Assembly: GCA_022601195.1 (NCBI GenBank)
Contig: JAHZIX010000048.1
Coordinates: 1-64,000, forward strand
Source of the DNA: Deltaproteobacteria bacterium
Lineage (GTDB): Bacteria; Acidobacteriota; Thermoanaerobaculia; Multivoradales; JAHZIX01
Direction of reading: 5' to 3'
DNA length: 64,000 nucleotides
Below, piece by piece: positions 55,501 to 63,984 of the stretch (position 1 is its first letter; every line of letters starts with the position of its first letter). A program made the translations under genes and the position numbers. Under the pieces are notes generated by a model. It did not search any database and was not told the DNA's origin. It saw only the letters and a list, made by a program, of their open reading frames with translations.

Positions 55501-56002
55501 CTTCCAGGAGAACCTCTCTCGCCCCTTCTGCTTGTGGTTTCTCCACCGCCTCGAGCACCTTCGGCAAGAAACCGGGTCTCACCTTCACCCCCCAAGGGGA
55601 GGGAGGTAGCTCCAGAAGAAGAATCTGATCCCCCCGATGCACTCGAAGGGAAACCAACCCGAGGCTTCCTTCCTTTACCTCGAGATAGTCCCAGTCCACC
55701 CAATCGACCGGCGAGAAGTGGCCTTCCGGGCCGGCAGCTAGAACCCGATCTCCCGGCTTTAATCCAGCGACCGCGCCGGAGTAACCCATCTGCACCTCGC
55801 TGACCACCAAACTAGAACCGGCCAACTCCATCGACGCTAACTCTGGGGCCTTCTTTGGCGCTATTTCCGGTGCTGGCTCCGGACCGGGACCGCAGGCCAG
55901 GATCGTCCCCATGAGAAACGCGATGCCCCCTAGGGAGCCCCTGCCCAACAGAGGAACCACACCGGCGAAGCAGTGAGCCCACAAACGGAATTTTGGAACC
56001 AT
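52490..56002 (-). CDS. CHAT-protease lipoprotein with PDZ and TPR repeats
   Basis: The ATG at 56002 is chosen as start because a lipoprotein signal follows (AFLMGTILAC, Cys about 37). Then come a short PDZ-like domain (VSEVQMGYSGAVAGLKPGDR), about 15 TPR-type helical repeats (GRTAAARGDLAAAGRHYEEA; RGMGSLAAVRGDLVTAERWI) and a C-terminal CHAT domain. The caspase-like dyad is present: His1009 in VHFATHSL and Cys1054 in VTLSACES, followed by LARAFHYAGAQSVLASLWPI. CHAT domains are cysteine proteases or effectors in several signalling and defence systems. Its lipid anchor places it in the periplasm or on the surface. It converges on the sigma/anti-sigma pair with a 19-bp overlap. Target unknown. 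Confidence 0.92.
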   Translation of the reverse strand: MVPKFRLWAHCFAGVVPLLGRGSLGGIAFLMGTILACGPGPEPAPEIAPKKAPELASMELAGSSLVVSEVQMGYSGAVAGLKPGDRVLAAGPEGHFSPVDWVDWDYLEVKEGSLGLVSLRVHRGDQILLLELPPSPWGVKVRPGFLPKVLEAVEKPQAEGAREVLLEAAGQSPPSRALWLHLHLAEISSAGSPQREEAFDAALAAAEQAAQGFSRANNSHGMLEGRGLEILAWMWWRRGALLWQTTNLEPAREAFGHSIELLESRPLAQAAVLLRRGISFFNGSRQAKAQADFERAVDRIRAETEFSTNLAEATQLIAQCHRARGDLRAAAQEFARAQGILERCKAGLPPKAQLIYQLGRTAAARGDLAAAGRHYEEAVGLYETAGVADREMGNAYRGMGSLAAVRGDLVTAERWIRRSLEIFQRQVPGSPHHVWALRGLGGLAMRRGQVATAEELLAEALQLAEGVDGGQGATTAEVLWNLAELAEYKGLPGETASHYQRSLAAFERRLPGSTTTAQLRVELGRATLELGQKEEAREVLSAGREEWHRLAPGGLWEGWASFQLGRLAHLEARPEQAEGLLRAAEEAFHRLAPDTVAHAEIRHELALALVSGGRREEALDAFEAAIQALERQLPRLGSPEVGARQRAKNRALYDDYLQLLLEMDRPQEAFSLLERSRAQALLAMLAERDLVFRSALSPELDLERRRARSDYGEALGRLAAFSDRSSPEEHVEAQRALRLARDRQQQIRSEIRQQAPRLAELSSPRSLTVTEATAALDPRTLALSFFVGQDRTWVFALGRNLPLRVVEVSIGERRLAGKVHQYRRLLQNPSADEEPADSIGPDSMGPVGEELRGWLLEPLEEEIAAAQRVLFVPDGVLHLLPFGALPAVGGEPGVSRYFIEDKALHVVASIGLFRELAASRQGPLLDPGEGVSLVAFGDPETSATVPVRGQEGDEVPDGFPSRLLGARQEVERLAAIFGGRSRAFTGPEASEDRVRQLDPDTPLVHFATHSLVDERFPLDSALVLAPGGHDGLLQAWEIFEDLELRAHLVTLSACESALGEVMTGEGLMGLARAFHYAGAQSVLASLWPISDRSTAELMALFYQGLAEGLSKDEALRRAQIRLLSSPISVPAAGKLARVFRWFGLDSWGQAELDASHPRYWAAFQIYGNWL

Positions 56003-56160
56003 CACCCAAGAGCTTAGCAAGAAGACTTCGCATCCAGTGAGAGGAATTCCAGGGCAGCGGAGTCTTCTCTTCCGGGGCCGTACTCCAGCCGGGAGAGAGG
56101 TCCAACACAGACTCAACCGCACTCTGGAACCGAGGCGGTACTCACTACAGGGGCCGAGCC

Positions 56161-58368
56161 ATGAACCGCATCGTGTCGATTTGTCTTCTCATCACACTCG
56201 TTAGCGCCTCTCTCACCGAAAAGGCCCGCGGGCAGCTGCTCGTCGCCACCGACCCGGTGGGAGATCAGTTGACCTTCATGGATGTCACCGCGGGCAGTGT
56301 TGCAGGATTTGCCTCCGGAGGAGCTGGCCCCATGGATGCGGCGGTGTCTGCCGATGGCACCCTAGTGGTCGCCGCGGAGAGCTCTTCCGGCCAGTTACTG
56401 ATGGTCGATCTGGCGAACGGAACTCGGCAGCAGATCCCGATAGGTGGCTCTCCCACCGCTGTTGCCCTGGATCCGGCGGGGACCCGAGCCTTCGTTAGCG
56501 ATGCTACCCAAGGGTCCCTCACCACCGTCGACCTGGCCTCCTCCACAGTGGTCTCCACCGTGACGGCGGGAACCTTACCCACCGCCCTGGCCGCAGATAG
56601 CGCCCGAGCCTACACGGCGAATTTCGCCGACGACACTCTGACTCTCATCGACGGTGCCACCGGGGCCATCGAAGCCACCGTTGCCGTGGGTGGGTTCCCC
56701 TCCGGAGTGGTAGCGGATCGGACCGGAAGCCGGGTCTGGGTCGCCAACTTTTTCGATGACACGGTCTCCGTAGTCGATCCCGCGACTGCAACGGTCATCG
56801 CTACGGTACCGGTGGGACCAGCACCGAGAGCCCTGGCTCACGATGCTGTCCAAGGCCGTGTCTATGTAGGCAGCTTCACCGACGGCACCGTCACCGTCCT
56901 CGACGCCACCAACCATGGGGTCATCGGCACCGCCGCCAGCGGCGGTATCAACCCTATCAACCTGGTCGTCTCTCCGACCGGCGACCGGTTGTTCATTCTG
57001 CACCTGGCCTCACCAGATCTGGTGACCTTGGACACGAGTACCTTGAACATCGCCTCTACCTGGTCCTTGCCCGCCGGTCACGTTTCTCTGGCGGGCTATG
57101 CCACCGCCCTACCGGCCGTCGAGAGCATCGTGGAGGTTCCCACTCTCCAGGGCATGGGTCTGGTGATCCTGGTGGTCCTGCTGATGGCCGCCGCAAGTTC
57201 CCGTCTCCGCCAACGCGCTCGCCAGCGCAATGGGAGCCCGTCCTTTGGAGCAGCCCTATTCCTGCTTCTCCTGGCCAGCTTCATCGCCAGCTCCGTAGCC
57301 TCCTCCGTTGGGGCCGCCGCTCCCACGCCCCTTGGCCCCATCGTGCAAATCGACGACGGTGAATTCTTGGAGGGCGACTGGGAAATCTTCGAGGAGATCG
57401 TCGGCACCGGCTCCCAGGCCGCTGGGCGCTCGGCCTCCGGCGGCAACCCGGACGCCTTCCGCACCATGAACCATTTCGGCGAGGCCGTCGAAGTGGTGCA
57501 CCGCTACATCGGTGCCGGCGGCACCTACTCCCCAGCCGTCACGGGAGAAATCCAGAGCTTGAGCTTCCACCGAGACCGGATCTTGCTCAGCCTCGACGGC
57601 GGCAATGCAGAGTTCCTCGAGGCGTTGGTGGTCATCCAGGACAACCAGCGCTTCACCGGCCCCCTAAATCTATTTCAACCCACCGCCTTCGGAGTGTGGG
57701 AAGGGGCTTCGGACAACGGCCTCACGGCCCAGGACTTCGACGATGGTGCTGGTGGTACCCCGGATTTCACTGCCGCCGGATCCGATATCTCTTTCGGCTA
57801 CATGCGCCGCTCCGGGAGCCCGGGCACCACTCCCTTTCTGACCCACGGCATCGACAATTTTCAGGTCACTTTGACCGCCGGCGGAGGTGGAGGCGGCACG
57901 AGCATTCTTGGCTTCGTTGAAGCCGTTCAAGGCGTCGTCGACGGAGATCCGGCAGACCTCATCATCGAACGTTCCGGCGAAGGTACCGGCGCGGTGGGAG
58001 TGACCGTTCTCATTCCCCTCCAGGACGGATCGGTGGTCACCGAAAAGGTCTGTTGGGGACCGGGAGATACCGCTGACAAAGTCGTAACCACACCATCGTC
58101 GGGTCTGCTACCGATCACCGGTGGCATGGGAGCTGTACCAATCCTCCTCGTCAACGCCACCGGCGACGCCCAGGTCCACCCGGTGAGGAACAAGACTCTC
58201 CTTATGGTGAGCCCCACCGCCGGGCCCGTCTCGGCTCTGTTTCTCTTTCTGCTCCTGTTGGCCAGCTCCGCCGACCCGTGGCTATGGCTGCCGCTAGCCG
58301 CTCTGGCTCTCTACCTCTTGGGGCGACGGGCTCCCGGGGGGACGGAACACCAGAGCTCCACCAACTAG
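56161..58368 (+). CDS. YVTN beta-propeller protein with internal IPTL-CTERM-type anchor and second secreted domain
   Basis: Signal peptide (RIVSICLLITLVSASLTEKA), then residues about 26-315 with YVTN/YncE-type blades (GGSPTAVALDPAGTRAFVSD; GGFPSGVVADRTGSRVWVAN; GPAPRALAHDAVQGRVYVGS). At 326-359 the sequence VPTLQGMGLVILVVLLMAAA and an Arg-rich run follow: the complete IPTL-CTERM layout (motif, helix, basic cluster), which normally ends a protein. Here translation continues through a second hydrophobic helix (ALFLLLLASFIASS) and a beta-rich domain of about 300 residues to a third hydrophobic C-terminal segment (690-722) ending LLGRRAPGGTEHQSSTN. It looks like two sorted or anchored proteins fused in frame. 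Convergent with, and overlapping by 75 bp, the rhombosortase gene. Confidence 0.85.
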   Translation: MNRIVSICLLITLVSASLTEKARGQLLVATDPVGDQLTFMDVTAGSVAGFASGGAGPMDAAVSADGTLVVAAESSSGQLLMVDLANGTRQQIPIGGSPTAVALDPAGTRAFVSDATQGSLTTVDLASSTVVSTVTAGTLPTALAADSARAYTANFADDTLTLIDGATGAIEATVAVGGFPSGVVADRTGSRVWVANFFDDTVSVVDPATATVIATVPVGPAPRALAHDAVQGRVYVGSFTDGTVTVLDATNHGVIGTAASGGINPINLVVSPTGDRLFILHLASPDLVTLDTSTLNIASTWSLPAGHVSLAGYATALPAVESIVEVPTLQGMGLVILVVLLMAAASSRLRQRARQRNGSPSFGAALFLLLLASFIASSVASSVGAAAPTPLGPIVQIDDGEFLEGDWEIFEEIVGTGSQAAGRSASGGNPDAFRTMNHFGEAVEVVHRYIGAGGTYSPAVTGEIQSLSFHRDRILLSLDGGNAEFLEALVVIQDNQRFTGPLNLFQPTAFGVWEGASDNGLTAQDFDDGAGGTPDFTAAGSDISFGYMRRSGSPGTTPFLTHGIDNFQVTLTAGGGGGGTSILGFVEAVQGVVDGDPADLIIERSGEGTGAVGVTVLIPLQDGSVVTEKVCWGPGDTADKVVTTPSSGLLPITGGMGAVPILLVNATGDAQVHPVRNKTLLMVSPTAGPVSALFLFLLLLASSADPWLWLPLAALALYLLGRRAPGGTEHQSSTN

Positions 58369-58992
58369 GAACCCGGAGATCGCCCCGTAGAGGTGAGCCT
58401 CTACGGCGATCTCCGCTGACGAGACGGCGGCTCCGGGGAGAGAGAGTCCCCCTTGCTCCAAAGCCAGTTTGGCAACCAGCAACGCCAAAGCGAACCAGCC
58501 GGTAGCACGCCCCGCCGCCGCCGTCCCCAGAGCTCCCGCCGCCAGGAGGCCGTGGAGCAGGCCCGAGAGCCCCACCATGGCGATGACCTGCGGGCTCAGG
58601 AACCACAGCCCCAGGCCGCAGCCCATGGCGGTCACCAAGGCGATACCCGTCCATTGGAGGGAGGAAAACCGAGAGCCAAACAAAAGGGCTACAACCCCGA
58701 GAGCGACCAGATTCCAAACCAGATGGGTCACTTCCAGATGCACCCCATGACCCGTGAGCAGACGCCAAACCTCACCGCTGCCGATACCACCGCGCTGGTA
58801 GATCAGGCCCAACACGGCACGTCTGCCGAAAAGCAGGGCCGGCAAAGAAAAAGCCAGCGCCAAGAAGGCCAAAGCACCAAAAAAGAGGAAAGAGCCAAAA
58901 GAGAAAGGGCCGAAAGGGAGAGAAGAAGCGCTCTCTGTGCCGGCAGGTGCCGCTCGAGGGGGGCCTGGGCTCGCGGAGTTGGTGGTCGCCAT
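58294..58992 (-). CDS. Rhombosortase-like intramembrane serine protease
   Basis: ATG 58992 gives 232 residues. After a Pro/Ala-rich start the protein has about six helices. VWRLLTGHGVHLEVTHLVWN is the loop-helix signature of rhombosortases, with GLSGLLHGLLAAGA holding the catalytic Ser in GLSG and VEAHLYGAISGFL the catalytic His. This pattern distinguishes rhombosortase from ordinary GxSG rhomboids. Rhombosortases cleave C-terminal GlyGly-CTERM signals; no clear GlyGly-CTERM protein occurs in this window, but the convergent neighbour carries an IPTL-CTERM-like signal. No ribosome site is visible, so an upstream start to 59085 is possible. Confidence 0.85.
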   Translation of the reverse strand: MATTNSASPGPPRAAPAGTESASSLPFGPFSFGSFLFFGALAFLALAFSLPALLFGRRAVLGLIYQRGGIGSGEVWRLLTGHGVHLEVTHLVWNLVALGVVALLFGSRFSSLQWTGIALVTAMGCGLGLWFLSPQVIAMVGLSGLLHGLLAAGALGTAAAGRATGWFALALLVAKLALEQGGLSLPGAAVSSAEIAVEAHLYGAISGFLVGGALVFRPPGSPSPQEVESQSG

Positions 58993-59118
58993 ACGAAATC
59001 GTATCAGGGTGCCGGAGACAGGAATCCTGGCCCCAGTAGAAGGAATTAGTGAGAGGAATTCGTCACCTCGACAGTCTTCTTCCACAACCGTGAAACAACT
59101 ACCTGATGGAGAAGAACC

Positions 59119-61473
59119 ATGCGTGTGCCGACCTTCAAACCCCGTTCACTCATCCACCTTACAGCCGTCGCCGCCGGCACTCTCTGGTTCTCAGCTTGTG
59201 ACTGGCGGCACATCATCATCGAATTTCCCCAGTCGGAACCACCCTCCTTCAACCAGCGAATCCGTCCTGACCGACTGCCCCTAGACCCCGCTCTTCAGCA
59301 ACCCGGAAGTCAACCCTTCGTGGGTCCCTACCGGAACGGTGACCCGGGCTCAGAGCTGGTCAGTGAGATCTTCCCGGAGTTGGACGGTCAGGAAGAGAAG
59401 CTCCTACAATCGAGCTGCTATTGGATCTCCAGTCCAGCGGCCTCTACCGGGGACCTGGTTCGTCTCTCCTGGGAAGGGGTCGTTACTCTTCATCAAGAAC
59501 AGATGCATTTGACTTGCGAATCTCCGACCCAGACCGGCCTCTGCCGGTACCGTCACCCGGTGGACGGCAGGCAACTCGAGCATGCCCCTTTGAATCAGGA
59601 TGCCCCGGTGTGCCCGGGTGCATCCGGGCCACCTGCCAACGCCGTGGACTTGAGCTCTCTCAGTGATCTTCCATTCCATGTCGATGGCACCCTCGTCGGC
59701 GGCGATGAGGCTTGGCTCATCCCTTCTCCCGCGGAGGATCACTTCCTGCACTTCTTCACTCTCGAAGAAAGGGCCAACAGCGATCCGAACCCCCACCGGC
59801 TCTGCCCGGGAGACCCGGAAAATCCCGTCCCCTTTACCGGCCCCGCCTCGCCTCCCCGTATCTTCGAAGGGGCTGGCGGACGCTGCCGCCCCGACTCGGA
59901 GACAGGCCTTTACCAAACCTGCGCCGACCGCTGCACAGCGAGTCCTCCAGAAGATGCCAGCTACCGCCTTTCCTATCCCGGTGAGCTTTCCGAACACTAC
60001 TTGCAGCCGAACCTCATGACCGTCCGCGGCACCAGCACCTTGACCCGACCGCTGACCACACGCAGCGATGGCAGCCTCTTTTGGCAAACCCCGACCAACA
60101 CCGGGGAGGTCACGGACCGCTGGCATGAGAACTTCAGCCCCCGAATTCGAGTCGAGCAGGTTCGCCTCTATCAGGTGGATGGTGGGGTAGAAAAACCGAT
60201 CCCCTTGGCTCCAGGCCTTGGGCTCCAAGTCACCGGCCGGCCCTCCCAAGGGCCCTTGCAGATCTGGGTTTGTCAGGGTCAAAGCGAAAGTGACGGCGTC
60301 TACTTCCAACTCTTTCCCGCTGGTAGCTGTAATGACCAAGATTTGCTGGTCACTCCCACCTATGCTCACGCGCATTTGGAAAACTCTACCGGGCCGCTGA
60401 CCCAACCCCTGACTTGGCAAGTTCAACCCTTGGACGCCCCGACAGGAGAGGTATTCGTAGAATTCACTATCGTTGGGCAAAGCCGGTCCATGGCTCTTTC
60501 CATCACCTCTCCCCAGGATTTTGGGAAAGTGGCCATCGGTGAGTCCAAGGAGCTCACTGCAACGGTGGAGAATATCGGCGGCGAAGTGGCCGTGATCGAC
60601 AACGTCTTTCTAGGGGGAGCAGAAGCGGCTGATTTCACCTTCGTTCTTCCGGGAGCGGTGAAGTCCATCCCCATTCCCCTCGAAGGGGAGATCAGCAGTG
60701 CAGGTTTGGGATTCTCCTTGACCCAAGCCGCCGGGACCACTCCTCCCCTCTTGGCAGCCACCGTTGATGTCGCTGGGAGCTCCCTGCAGCTGGAACTGAA
60801 TCCGGAGTACGAAGGCACCACCCAGATGGTGAACGGCTACGCCGTGGAGTTCGAAAATGGCCGAGCCTTTTACCAGGATCCGGCTGCCGATTTCGCCAGC
60901 CAGCCAACCCTGCCGGGCTTCTTCCGGATGACGGTGCCCGCCTTCGCTCGACGGTCACCTCCCTTTCAATTGCTTCCAGGGGAGTCTTTCGAGGCCGTGG
61001 TGACCGGGTCACCGGGTGGCTATGGCGACCGTTGGGGCGAGCTCCACGTGGAAGCTCACCAGCTTACGGATCCCTCCGTCCGGGAAAACTTCTACGCTTC
61101 CTTGGTCATGGACGGAGTGGTCTCCCCCCACTTGAACGTCGTTCCAGGAAACCTGTTCTTTCCCACCGGCTCTCCGACCCAACGAAGTTGGGAGCGATCT
61201 CTATTGGTCCTCAACGAAACCACCTTCGGCATCACCCGCAGCTTCCAAGTCACGGGCCCCGACGCGGCCCTGTTCGAAGTCGTCAGCCCCAACCCTACTT
61301 TTCTGAGCCTGGAACAAGGTGATGCAGAGATCTTTCGCATCCGTTTTCTGCTCCCTTGTGCGCCACCCATTCCAGCCACCCAGCCCCGCGCGCAACTCAG
61401 CATTGCCGCCGACTATGGCACCGAAGTGGTAGAGCTCACGGGCTTCTTGCCACCGGATTGCGTTGCGCCCTAG
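59119..61473 (+). CDS. Large Ig-like lipoprotein of unknown function
   Basis: GATGGAGAAGAACC precedes the ATG. A signal peptide ends GTLWFSAC, a lipobox with Cys about 27. The first half is a cysteine-containing region of unknown fold (ELDGQEEKLLQSSCYWISSP; SETGLYQTCADRCTASPPED). The second half has ASH/choice-of-anchor-D-type beta-sandwiches: SITSPQDFGKVAIGESKELT, TATVENIGGEVAVIDNVFLG and ERSLLVLNETTFGITRSFQV followed by DAALFEVVSPNPTFLSLEQG. Such domains often decorate surface lipoproteins. Stop is followed by an 11-bp hairpin. Function unknown. Confidence 0.75.
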   Translation: MRVPTFKPRSLIHLTAVAAGTLWFSACDWRHIIIEFPQSEPPSFNQRIRPDRLPLDPALQQPGSQPFVGPYRNGDPGSELVSEIFPELDGQEEKLLQSSCYWISSPAASTGDLVRLSWEGVVTLHQEQMHLTCESPTQTGLCRYRHPVDGRQLEHAPLNQDAPVCPGASGPPANAVDLSSLSDLPFHVDGTLVGGDEAWLIPSPAEDHFLHFFTLEERANSDPNPHRLCPGDPENPVPFTGPASPPRIFEGAGGRCRPDSETGLYQTCADRCTASPPEDASYRLSYPGELSEHYLQPNLMTVRGTSTLTRPLTTRSDGSLFWQTPTNTGEVTDRWHENFSPRIRVEQVRLYQVDGGVEKPIPLAPGLGLQVTGRPSQGPLQIWVCQGQSESDGVYFQLFPAGSCNDQDLLVTPTYAHAHLENSTGPLTQPLTWQVQPLDAPTGEVFVEFTIVGQSRSMALSITSPQDFGKVAIGESKELTATVENIGGEVAVIDNVFLGGAEAADFTFVLPGAVKSIPIPLEGEISSAGLGFSLTQAAGTTPPLLAATVDVAGSSLQLELNPEYEGTTQMVNGYAVEFENGRAFYQDPAADFASQPTLPGFFRMTVPAFARRSPPFQLLPGESFEAVVTGSPGGYGDRWGELHVEAHQLTDPSVRENFYASLVMDGVVSPHLNVVPGNLFFPTGSPTQRSWERSLLVLNETTFGITRSFQVTGPDAALFEVVSPNPTFLSLEQGDAEIFRIRFLLPCAPPIPATQPRAQLSIAADYGTEVVELTGFLPPDCVAP

Positions 61474-61499
61474 GTCTTCCTTCTCACCGGCTTCGCCGC

Positions 61500-61533
61500 G
61501 CTCTCCCCGTCCCCAGATCCCAACGGGGAGAGC
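61500..61533 (+). terminator. Probable terminator after the Ig-like lipoprotein gene
   Basis: A perfect 11-bp stem (GCTCTCCCCGT / ACGGGGAGAGC) with a 12-base loop begins 27 bp after the stop. No T-run follows, so it may be a processing or attenuation hairpin. Confidence 0.6.
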
Positions 61534-61761
61534 TGCGGATTCGCCGCTACCCGCAAAAGTCTTTCCCAAACCCTAAAAAATCGTTCATGTTGCGTCCACC
61601 TACCGGTCACCCGACACCTGCTACGGTGACAAGGCTTCAAGAACCGGTGGCCGAGTTCCATGGTCAACGAAAGGGATAAACCTTGTTGAACCAGAAAGAC
61701 TGGCAAAGCCAAGAATCGGTTGTCCCGTGCCAATGGCAACACCCCAGAAAGGTCTCACACC

Positions 61762-63984
61762 ATGAACAGCAGAGAAAGCCTCAGCCTTTGGATCATTCTG
61801 AGCGCCATATGCTTCGCCCAGATGGCCTCAGGGGGTCTACACGCTCAGGAAGTCTTCTATGTAGACCCCAACGGTAGCGACTCGAACCCGGGAACCGCTG
61901 CCCTACCCCTAGAAACATTCCGAGGAGCCACGGAAAAGGTACGGGAAGTCCTGGACGGTAGCGGCAACATCACGGTCCTCTTCAGGGATGGTGTCTATTC
62001 CTTCGCCGAAACCGTAGTGCTAGGTATATCGGACTCGGGAGGTCCCAATCAGGCCATCACCTACCGCGCCGCCGCCGGTGCCAGCCCGGTCTTTTCCTCG
62101 CTGGTCCCGGTAACGGGCTGGACCTCCTTCGATAGCAACATCCTGCAAGCTCCCCTACCCACCGGCCTGAGCCACGTCCGTTACCTCCAGGATGCCAGCG
62201 AAGGATGGTTGCCTCGCTCAGCCACCCCCTCCTTCGTCGCCAACGAGGATGGTTCCTGCGTCGAGTGCACCTGGGACGATCCGGACTTTCAAGACAATAA
62301 GTCCAATATTCGCTATCCCAACAGCTTTCCGGCACCGAACTGGAGTCGAGCAACGCAATACGACCTGCGGGAGTCGCAACACGCGTGGACCCTCGAGATA
62401 TTGCCCATCGCTTCCGTAACGGCAGCCCAGAGGCGCATCTTCACCACCATACCGGCCCTCTACGAAATGAGAAGGGACACCATCGAGGACGATATCCCCA
62501 ACAACAACTGGGTTCTCAACAGTCTCGAGGGTATCGATGAACCAGGCGAATGGGCCTGCCTCGATAACACCATCTACCTCTGGCCCAGGAGCGGAACCAG
62601 CGACATCGCCGTACCCGCATTGACCGAATTGATCCGCATCGACGAAGGCACTCCCGATGGCAACGCTCCAATCTCAGCTGCCGTTCAGAATATTCACTTC
62701 GAAGGCATTACGTTCACTGGCGGTGATTTCTATGCCATGAAAGAAGGAGATGTCACCACCCAACACGATTGGTCCGTGGTCGACCAGCCCACGGCCTTGC
62801 TGCGCTTCCGGAATGCGGAGAACTGTTCTGTTCACAAATGCACCTTCACCAAGAGCGGTAGCACCGGAGTGCGTCTGGATCGTCATGCTCAGCAGATATC
62901 CATCTCTCAAAACACTTTCAGCTTCCTTGGCAGAGAAGCCATCGTGCTCACTGGCCGCGGCCCCGGCCTGGGTGATGTCAACAAAAACAACATCATTTCT
63001 CACAATCACATCTCTTCCATCGGTCGTGAGAAATGGACAGCTCCCGCTATCATGATCGATCAAAGTTCGGGGAATAGCATTCTCTCCAACTACATTTTCG
63101 ACACCTACTTCACTGCTATCGCCCTGACCGCTCCCCGCCAACTCGCCATGTTGTCGGTTGGGGAGACCGGGGGCCCCACCGTTCCTACGGTTCGGGAATT
63201 TCACTACCAGGAAATTCCCAGCTCCGTGGTTGATTTCGTTCAGAGTTTTGAGGAGCTCAGCGAAGGGTCAAGAGAAGCCATGCAATTCGTTTACAACCGC
63301 GACAATCGCGTCGAAGGAAATGCGCTGATCGATGCCTGCGATGGGCTGGGCTTCCTCGTCAACGGCTACGTCTACATCTCCGGTGCCCAGCGACATGGAA
63401 CGAACTTCGTCGAACGGAATTTCCTACATGACTTGTCCGACAACCTACAGAATAATATGGCCTTCTACAGTGATAGCGACCAGGACAGCTGTGAATATGT
63501 CGGCAACATGATCCTCGGCTTGACCGTGGGAGACAGCCCTTCACCTTTCCCCCTCTACGTCACTTTCGCTCAATGGGCAGAGAGTGAGCCTCCCACGCCC
63601 AGCGGCCGCATTCTCCTGCGGGCCAATGCCACCGTCGACACGACTTTCGATGTCCACATCGTCGGCGCCAACACGCAGCAGGAGGGCAACCTGGTCAACG
63701 GCACCGGAGGGGAGGCTCAGTTCCTAGAGCTCTATCGCCAGAGCTATCTGGCCCTGTGCACCAGCTCCGGCACCCCCGGATCCCCTTGGCCAGGATCTTC
63801 GACCATGCAGGCTGCCCTCGCGTCCGAGATCCTGCGCCATGGAGGGTCTGTGCCTCCCTGTTTGGATCAAATTTTCGTCGATGGGTTCGAAACCGGCGGG
63901 GTCTCTCAATGGACCTCCAGCGCCCCCCTTTCCCTTCTAGGTCCCTGGAGATGGGAATCGGAGAAAATGGGCCCTGCTTTCTGA
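61762..63984 (+). CDS. Secreted right-handed parallel beta-helix protein with DGFETGG-type C-terminal motif
   Basis: The ATG at 61762 starts a signal peptide (SLSLWIILSAICFAQMASGG, cleaved near LHAQ); the frame runs back to 61720 without support. FYVDPNGSDSNPGTAALPLE is the opening motif of many right-handed beta-helix (pectate-lyase-like) proteins, and coils follow (VHKCTFTKSGSTGVRLDRHA; HNHISSIGREKWTAPAIMID; SNYIFDTYFTAIALTA). A conserved N-terminal region (VPVTGWTSFDSNILQAPL) also occurs in polysaccharide lyase-like proteins. Close to the C-terminus IFVDGFETGGVSQWTS repeats the DGFE motif of the 45.8 kb protein, but about 20 more residues follow. Substrate not known. Confidence 0.82.
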   Translation: MNSRESLSLWIILSAICFAQMASGGLHAQEVFYVDPNGSDSNPGTAALPLETFRGATEKVREVLDGSGNITVLFRDGVYSFAETVVLGISDSGGPNQAITYRAAAGASPVFSSLVPVTGWTSFDSNILQAPLPTGLSHVRYLQDASEGWLPRSATPSFVANEDGSCVECTWDDPDFQDNKSNIRYPNSFPAPNWSRATQYDLRESQHAWTLEILPIASVTAAQRRIFTTIPALYEMRRDTIEDDIPNNNWVLNSLEGIDEPGEWACLDNTIYLWPRSGTSDIAVPALTELIRIDEGTPDGNAPISAAVQNIHFEGITFTGGDFYAMKEGDVTTQHDWSVVDQPTALLRFRNAENCSVHKCTFTKSGSTGVRLDRHAQQISISQNTFSFLGREAIVLTGRGPGLGDVNKNNIISHNHISSIGREKWTAPAIMIDQSSGNSILSNYIFDTYFTAIALTAPRQLAMLSVGETGGPTVPTVREFHYQEIPSSVVDFVQSFEELSEGSREAMQFVYNRDNRVEGNALIDACDGLGFLVNGYVYISGAQRHGTNFVERNFLHDLSDNLQNNMAFYSDSDQDSCEYVGNMILGLTVGDSPSPFPLYVTFAQWAESEPPTPSGRILLRANATVDTTFDVHIVGANTQQEGNLVNGTGGEAQFLELYRQSYLALCTSSGTPGSPWPGSSTMQAALASEILRHGGSVPPCLDQIFVDGFETGGVSQWTSSAPLSLLGPWRWESEKMGPAF

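Noticed and set aside
58294..58992. Ordinary rhomboid housekeeping protease
   Set aside because: The WRLLTGHxVHL and VEAHLYGA segments are those of rhombosortase rather than GlpG-type rhomboids.
61500..61533. Transposon end or integration site
   Set aside because: An isolated hairpin just after a stop codon with no partner repeat or transposase fits a terminator better.
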